This document shows positions 60,700 to 64,000 of a DNA stretch of 64,000 nt, piece after piece. Source of the stretch: Ruminococcaceae bacterium UBA3903 (GTDB taxonomy: Bacteria; Bacillota; Clostridia; Oscillospirales; Acutalibacteraceae); contig DGFJ01000041.1 of the NCBI GenBank assembly GCA_002391625.1, forward strand, positions 88,567 through 152,566, written 5' to 3'. Each line of letters opens with the position of its first letter. The stretch's first letter is position 1. The position numbers and the translations under genes were made by a program. Under the pieces are notes generated by a model. That model saw only the letters and a program-made list of their open reading frames with translations, was not told the origin of the DNA and searched no databases.

Positions 60700-61617
60700 A
60701 TGACCAATGAAGAATTGGTTGAAAAAATTCAAGCCGGTATTGATGTTCAAAGTAATATGGAAATGCTTTATGAACAAAATAAGCGAATCATTACAAAATG
60801 GGCTTTGCCTTATACAAAACATGTGGAACTTGCTGATTTGATGCAAGAAGCCTATTTTGGACTGGATGCAGCGGTCAAGGATTTTCACCCAAAAGGTTCT
60901 GCAAAATTCTTAACTTATGCACAATTCAAGATAAAATTACAACTACAAAGGTATTATTTCAATTGTGGCACAACAAAAAGGCTTCCGGTTCACTTATATG
61001 AAGCAATGGCAAAGTATAATAAATTCATCATGGACTATGCATCAGAGTATAGAGAAAACCCCACAGATGAAGTTGTTATGCAAAGTTTGGGTATTACAGA
61101 AAAACGGCTCAAAGTAATTCAGCAAGCTATTTATGAAGCTGAATGCATTAGTACTGAGGATGCAGTTCCTGGAACAGAGGGACTGACTTTCGGTGAATCC
61201 ATTGCAGATGAAACAAATGTTGAAGATGACATTATTGACCAAATTGAAAATAAACGGGCTGATTCTGACCTTTGGAAATCGGTTGATGAATTGCCGGATA
61301 AGCAAAAACAAATTATTCTTGAACGATACCAAAACAATGAATCCCTTCAAGACATATCAAAAAGAATGGAAATATCTGCCGAAAGGGTTAGGCAATACGA
61401 AAGAACGGCATTCAATGTATTAAGGAACATGGAAAAGGTTCAAAGGGCAGCAGATTATTATGGATATGGTTCAGCTGCATATTATCAAACAGGATTGTAT
61501 GCATTCAAAAACAGTGGCATGTCATCCACTGAAAAAATAGCACTTAAACATATTGAATATGATGAACGAAAGGTAAAGCTTCAAACCATGCTTGATGATA
61601 TGGTTTGGGAATATTGA
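60700..61617 (+). CDS. Sigma-70 family RNA polymerase sigma factor
   Basis: A 305-residue sigma factor. Region 2 (about 25-90) has LADLMQEAYFGLDAAVKDF and FLTYAQFKIKLQLQRYYF; region 4 (about 190-245) has LPDKQKQIILERYQNNESLQ and ISAERVRQYERTAFNVLR. GAAGGCGGTGAA precedes the ATG. A dedicated sigma factor on a small element suggests it transcribes its own late genes or reprograms the host. No matching promoter set could be defined by eye. Confidence 0.9.
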   Translation: MTNEELVEKIQAGIDVQSNMEMLYEQNKRIITKWALPYTKHVELADLMQEAYFGLDAAVKDFHPKGSAKFLTYAQFKIKLQLQRYYFNCGTTKRLPVHLYEAMAKYNKFIMDYASEYRENPTDEVVMQSLGITEKRLKVIQQAIYEAECISTEDAVPGTEGLTFGESIADETNVEDDIIDQIENKRADSDLWKSVDELPDKQKQIILERYQNNESLQDISKRMEISAERVRQYERTAFNVLRNMEKVQRAADYYGYGSAAYYQTGLYAFKNSGMSSTEKIALKHIEYDERKVKLQTMLDDMVWEY

Positions 61618-61625
61618 GGTGTAAC

Positions 61626-62033
61626 ATGATTATTGAAAAAATTAAAGCCATGCCCCGAATGAAAGCATCCTTGGAATACAGTCAGAGAGAATATAACATC
61701 TATTCTAACATGCTGAATAAAATTGAAAATGGTGACCTGCGTGAAAAAATCATAAATGCACAGGACATGATTTTTCATGAAATTGAACAAAAAGCATCTG
61801 AATACAAAATACTCTCATCAGCGGTGGATGCACTTCCTGGCATTCAAAAGTCTGTCATCATCTATTGTTATTTCAAGAATGGCTCAAAACCTGGCAATAA
61901 AAAAGAAAGATTGTCAAAACATTATGAATCCCTGGGGCTGTCTTACGGTAAAGTAAAATCCATACGAAAAAAAGCCTTGAAAACAATTGAAGCTGCATAC
62001 CTGGCAGGACAGGCTGAATTAGCCGAAGAATAA
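61626..62033 (+). CDS. Sigma region 4-like HTH protein
   Basis: A 135-residue protein: N-terminal helices (YSQREYNIYSNMLNKIENGD) and a C-terminal sigma-region-4-like helix-turn-helix (PGIQKSVIIYCYF, GLSYGKVKSIRKKALKTI). This is the size and shape of phage ArpU-like or late regulators. GAGGTGTAAC overlaps the end of the sigma gene, so translation is probably coupled and the two may act together. Confidence 0.75.
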   Translation: MIIEKIKAMPRMKASLEYSQREYNIYSNMLNKIENGDLREKIINAQDMIFHEIEQKASEYKILSSAVDALPGIQKSVIIYCYFKNGSKPGNKKERLSKHYESLGLSYGKVKSIRKKALKTIEAAYLAGQAELAEE

Positions 62034-62086
62034 GGCTGATTCAAGCGGTTTACCTTTGGGGTATGGAATTATGCCCCTGAAATCAA

Positions 62087-62126
62087 AATGCCCTTGTAGG
62101 TCATTTCTGCGGCTTACAGGGGCATT
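62087..62126 (+). terminator. Hairpin with an alternative pairing partner
   Basis: AATGCCCTTGTA (62087-62098) pairs with TACAGGGGCATT (62115-62126). An upstream ATGCCCCTG (62071-62079) can pair perfectly with the same CAGGGGCAT, excluding the first hairpin. A short T-rich stretch (GTTCTATT) follows. It may be a terminator for the sigma operon. Confidence 0.6.
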
Positions 62127-62137
62127 GTTCTATTCTG

Positions 62138-62166
62138 TTGAATTATTCATGATTTTCTGATATACT
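62138..62166 (+). promoter_or_regulatory. Promoter of the SIMPL-domain gene
   Basis: -35 TTGAAT (62138-62143) and -10 TATACT (62161-62166), 17-bp spacing, directly after the hairpin, so this gene is independent of the upstream operon. Confidence 0.72.
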
Positions 62167-62190
62167 ATAATCATGAAAGAAGGCGAAGAA

Positions 62191-62844
62191 ATGAATGACA
62201 GAATAATTACTGTTAAGGGCATTGGCAATGTTACTGCAAAGCCGGACTTGATTATTATAACCATGGGGCTTGAAAATGCCGACTATTCATACAGCGGTTC
62301 AATGCAGCTTGCATCCGGTGCAGTGGATGCTATCAGAACAGCCCTTTTTTCCGTTGGCTATGAGAAGGACAGCTTGAAAACAACGGACTTCAATATTAAC
62401 ACCGATTATGAAAGCTACAAAGACAGCAAAGGAAACTGGAAGCAGAAATTCCTTGGTTACAAATGCACCCATAAGCTGAAACTTGAATTTGACTTCAATA
62501 TGAAAAGGTTGAACGAAACCCTTTCAGCTATTGCTTCAAGCGGTGCAAACCCTGACTTTGAAATCAACTTTTCTGTTAAAGACAAGGATGCCATCTCAGA
62601 ACAGCTTTTGCAAAGTGCCGTGAAGAATGCTTCTACCAAAGCCACTGTCCTTGCAGCTGCTGCCGGTCTTTCCATTGGTGCAGTGCAGCGGATTGATTAT
62701 AGTTGGGGTGAATTACACTTGTATTCTGACACCAAAATGATTGAACCCCTGTGCTGTGCATCAGAAGCTGCAACCGCATTGGATATTGAACCGGAAGATA
62801 TAAAGGTCAATGATACTGTAACGGTTGTGTGGGCTATCGAATGA
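62191..62844 (+). CDS. SIMPL-domain (DUF541, YggE-like) protein
   Basis: A 217-residue protein of the SIMPL family. The start IITVKGIGNVTAKPDLIIIT, the repeat of two beta-alpha-beta modules and the ending VNDTVTVVWAIE match the family. Unlike periplasmic YggE it has no signal peptide, so it should be cytoplasmic. ATG 62191 follows GAAGGCGAAGAA. Family members are linked to oxidative stress or interleukin-receptor-kinase binding; function here is unknown. With its own promoter it looks like cargo expressed in the integrated state. Confidence 0.88.
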   Translation: MNDRIITVKGIGNVTAKPDLIIITMGLENADYSYSGSMQLASGAVDAIRTALFSVGYEKDSLKTTDFNINTDYESYKDSKGNWKQKFLGYKCTHKLKLEFDFNMKRLNETLSAIASSGANPDFEINFSVKDKDAISEQLLQSAVKNASTKATVLAAAAGLSIGAVQRIDYSWGELHLYSDTKMIEPLCCASEAATALDIEPEDIKVNDTVTVVWAIE

Positions 62845-63050
62845 TGAATGATAGAGTATTCACAGCAGAACAGATTGAATTCATAAAGTCACTTAGTTTG
62901 AAACCTGATTTTGAAAATCTAACAGATGATGACCTGGTTCAAATCGAAGAAGTGATTGGTGAAAAATTGCAGAAGTCAGGCTTTGACCGAAATTATGAAG
63001 TCACCGCTGTTGGTCGAATGTGTGAATCAATCCTTGACCGGCTGACATGA
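62841..63050 (+). CDS. Small hypothetical acidic protein (69 residues)
   Basis: Not recognised. A helical acidic protein (FTAEQIEFIKSLSLKPDFEN, LTDDDLVQIEEVIGEKLQ). Its ATG overlaps the SIMPL stop (ATGA), so it is translated with it and may be a functional partner. Confidence 0.75.
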   Translation: MMNDRVFTAEQIEFIKSLSLKPDFENLTDDDLVQIEEVIGEKLQKSGFDRNYEVTAVGRMCESILDRLT

Positions 63051-63063
63051 AGGGTATAAAAAC

Positions 63064-63372
63064 ATGATGAAATATACTTTTTCCATACCGGAAGATACAA
63101 AACAGATTATTGAACTGGAAACCGGCATGAAGATTGAAGCCTACCTGGAAAAGGTCAAGGATGATATTCTTGAACAATCTGAACAGCCTGGAAGGTTAAG
63201 TGTTCCGAAGGCTGCCAAACTGATGAACGTATCACAGCAATACATCAGGGTTGGAATGCAGAGTGGCAGACTTCCTTTCGGATGGGCTGTGAAGGTTGGT
63301 GGAAGTAAATACACCTATTACATTAGCCCAAAGAAGTTCACTGAATACACTGGAATTGAAGTGCCGGATTAG
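63064..63372 (+). CDS. Excisionase/MerR-like HTH protein (102 residues)
   Basis: The first 50 residues are an acidic N-terminal region; the second half is a helix-turn-helix with a wing (RLSVPKAAKLMNVSQQYIRV, then SGRLPFGWAVK and YYISPKKFTEYTG). It is the last gene before attR. It could be a second recombination directionality factor or a regulator of the SIMPL unit. No strong ribosome site is seen (AAGGGTATAAAAAC). Confidence 0.75.
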   Translation: MMKYTFSIPEDTKQIIELETGMKIEAYLEKVKDDILEQSEQPGRLSVPKAAKLMNVSQQYIRVGMQSGRLPFGWAVKVGGSKYTYYISPKKFTEYTGIEVPD

Positions 63373-63409
63373 GCACTTCAAACTGTTCAATTTTTTGCAG
63401 TGAAATTGC

Positions 63410-63429
63410 CGTACTAAAACCGTACCATT
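63410..63429. other. Right attachment site (attR core)
   Basis: Perfect 20-bp copy of the attL core CGTACTAAAACCGTACCATT, 38 bp after the last element gene. Confidence 0.9.
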
Positions 63430-63824
63430 ACATTTTGAACTATTGCTGAATTACTTGAAATTTGTTCAATAAGCCCTTGAAAAATGACTTGAAATGCGGT
63501 ATTTGATATATTTGAAACGGCTGAAAAACAACTTGAAACAGAGTGGGAGTAGTTTCCCTTGGCTGTGATGTACCAAAAAACCCAGTGTTTATGCGGGCTT
63601 GCGGGCTTCACGAAAATTGCCGCTCTGTTGTTGCAACACTTTTGCAACACGTTGATAGAAAAAAGTGTTTTGCAACGGATGAAATAGTAACGAGTGGTTA
63701 TCAAGTAAACAGAGAAAAATGATTATTTTGAAATGGGAATTCCGGTCTTATTGTTCGGGATTCCCGTTTTGTATTATTGATAAAAAAGAAGCCTTCTTTT
63801 ATTATAGTAGTAGAGGTGAAATCT
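63430..63824. other. Non-coding stretch after attR
   Basis: No ORF with a credible start or ribosome site. It contains several TTGAAA-rich phrases (63449-63538) and an imperfect hairpin of TTGCAACACTTTT (63633-63645) with AAAAGTGTTTTGCAA (63662-63676). It could hold remnants of an earlier insertion at the same site. Confidence 0.4.
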
Positions 63825-63995
63825 ATGAAGAATCAACACTACTATTTCTATTTGACAGAGAACGAAAGACTTCTGCTCATTCAATCACTTGTAAGTTTGA
63901 GGAACAGACTTATAGAACAAAATAAGTACACAGATGCAGTTGATGATGTTCTTTGCATTGTGACATCAGCAAGAAAAAGGGCTCTCTGTCAATAG
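63825..63995 (+). CDS. Small hypothetical protein (56 residues)
   Basis: ATG 63825 has AGAGGTGAAA about 7 bases upstream. The protein (HYYFYLTENERLLLIQSLVS, then IEQNKYTDAVDDVLCIV) resembles short hypothetical proteins often seen beside mobile DNA in gut Firmicutes; I cannot name the family. Its last five codons and stop are supplied by dispersed repeat D, so the original C-terminus may have been replaced. Confidence 0.6.
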   Translation: MKNQHYYFYLTENERLLLIQSLVSLRNRLIEQNKYTDAVDDVLCIVTSARKRALCQ

Positions 63996-64000
63996 TTGGG
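63977..64000 (+). repeat. Dispersed hairpin repeat, copy D (cut by the window end)
   Basis: GGCTCTCTGTCAATAGTTGGG matches the end block of copies A and B in the same orientation as copy A. The rest lies outside the window. Confidence 0.65.

Larger units (their letters stand above)
50511..63429. mobile_element. Integrated phage-satellite-like element (12.9 kb)
   Basis: Bounded by perfect 20-bp direct repeats and opening with a tyrosine integrase beside the left repeat. Gene order: integrase and repressor on the reverse strand, then Cro-like, a small protein, an excisionase-like HTH protein, primase-helicase, origin-like iterons, small genes, TerS-like HTH, Mor-like HTH, terminator, tape measure, sigma-like proteins and a SIMPL gene. 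No capsid, portal, large terminase, tail tube, lysis or relaxase gene is present. Coding style differs from the flanks: GAA is strongly preferred over GAG and CCGG tetramers are frequent. It fits a PICI-type satellite or a heavily reduced prophage. Confidence 0.88.

Noticed and set aside
63430..63720. Remnant of a second integrase or element right of attR
   Set aside because: No frame gives a recognisable integrase fragment; only weak hairpins are seen, so it is left as unexplained sequence.

Overview
The window reads as an AT-rich chromosome from a spore-forming clostridial Firmicute, probably of the Ruminococcaceae/Oscillospirales type. The basis is spo0A next to spoIVB, a class A RNase P RNA, a tig-clpP-clpX-lon-engB chain, a class II B12-dependent ribonucleotide reductase and a secreted dockerin/Ig-like/CHAP protein of the kind seen in ruminococci. 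I cannot name a species from sequence alone.

Layout of the chromosome. 1-13,012 is a dense forward housekeeping run: rbgA, rnhB, yraN, a dipeptidase, thrC, a phosphoesterase, tig, clpP, clpX, lon, engB, lysA. 13,013-20,265 holds a cell-wall NlpC/P60 protein, the reverse spo0A/spoIVB pair and a CtpE-like P-type ATPase. 20,368-20,813 is rnpB with its promoter and terminator. 20,933-24,793 has a BceAB-type ABC transporter behind a Bce-type operator, and an orphan membrane protein. 25,067-25,935 is a THF riboswitch, intrinsic terminator and folT unit on the reverse strand. 25,962-29,568 is a TetR-regulated YhgE operon. 29,813-34,448 carries a MATE exporter, an Sfp-type transferase, a cupin regulator and its AMP-ligase. 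34,460-43,495 has surface proteins, nrdJ behind an NrdR box, a DUF134/NifX-like pair and gdhA behind an attenuator-like leader. 43,726-50,500 is a purine block: purC, purF, purB, purA, guaA.

The accessory part is a 12.9 kb integrated element at 50,511-63,429, bounded by a perfect 20-bp direct repeat and sitting just after the guaA terminator. It encodes a tyrosine integrase, a divergent repressor/Cro-like switch with two consensus promoters, an excisionase-like HTH protein, a P4/D5-type primase-helicase, and an iteron-flanked AT-rich segment that looks like a replication origin. Small unknown genes, a TerS-like HTH protein and a Mor-like regulator follow. After a strong terminator come a phage tape-measure protein, two sigma-like proteins and a SIMPL-domain gene with its own promoter. 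There are no capsid, portal, large terminase, tail-tube or lysis genes, so it resembles a phage satellite (PICI-like) more than a complete prophage. The tape measure is an unexpected passenger.

The most novel signal is inside this element. A predicted small RNA of about 92 nt (51,719-51,810) has a consensus promoter and an intrinsic terminator. It carries a 21-nt stretch that is the exact reverse complement of 55,322-55,342, between the putative origin and the RBS of the next gene. Both partners also carry hairpins with complementary six-base loops (TTGCAG and CTGCAA), as in plasmid-type antisense control.

A second unexplained signal is a family of dispersed ~130-170 bp repeats with a central hairpin, found at 13,014, 24,864, 41,855 and at the right edge of the window. 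They lie on the chromosome and not in the element.
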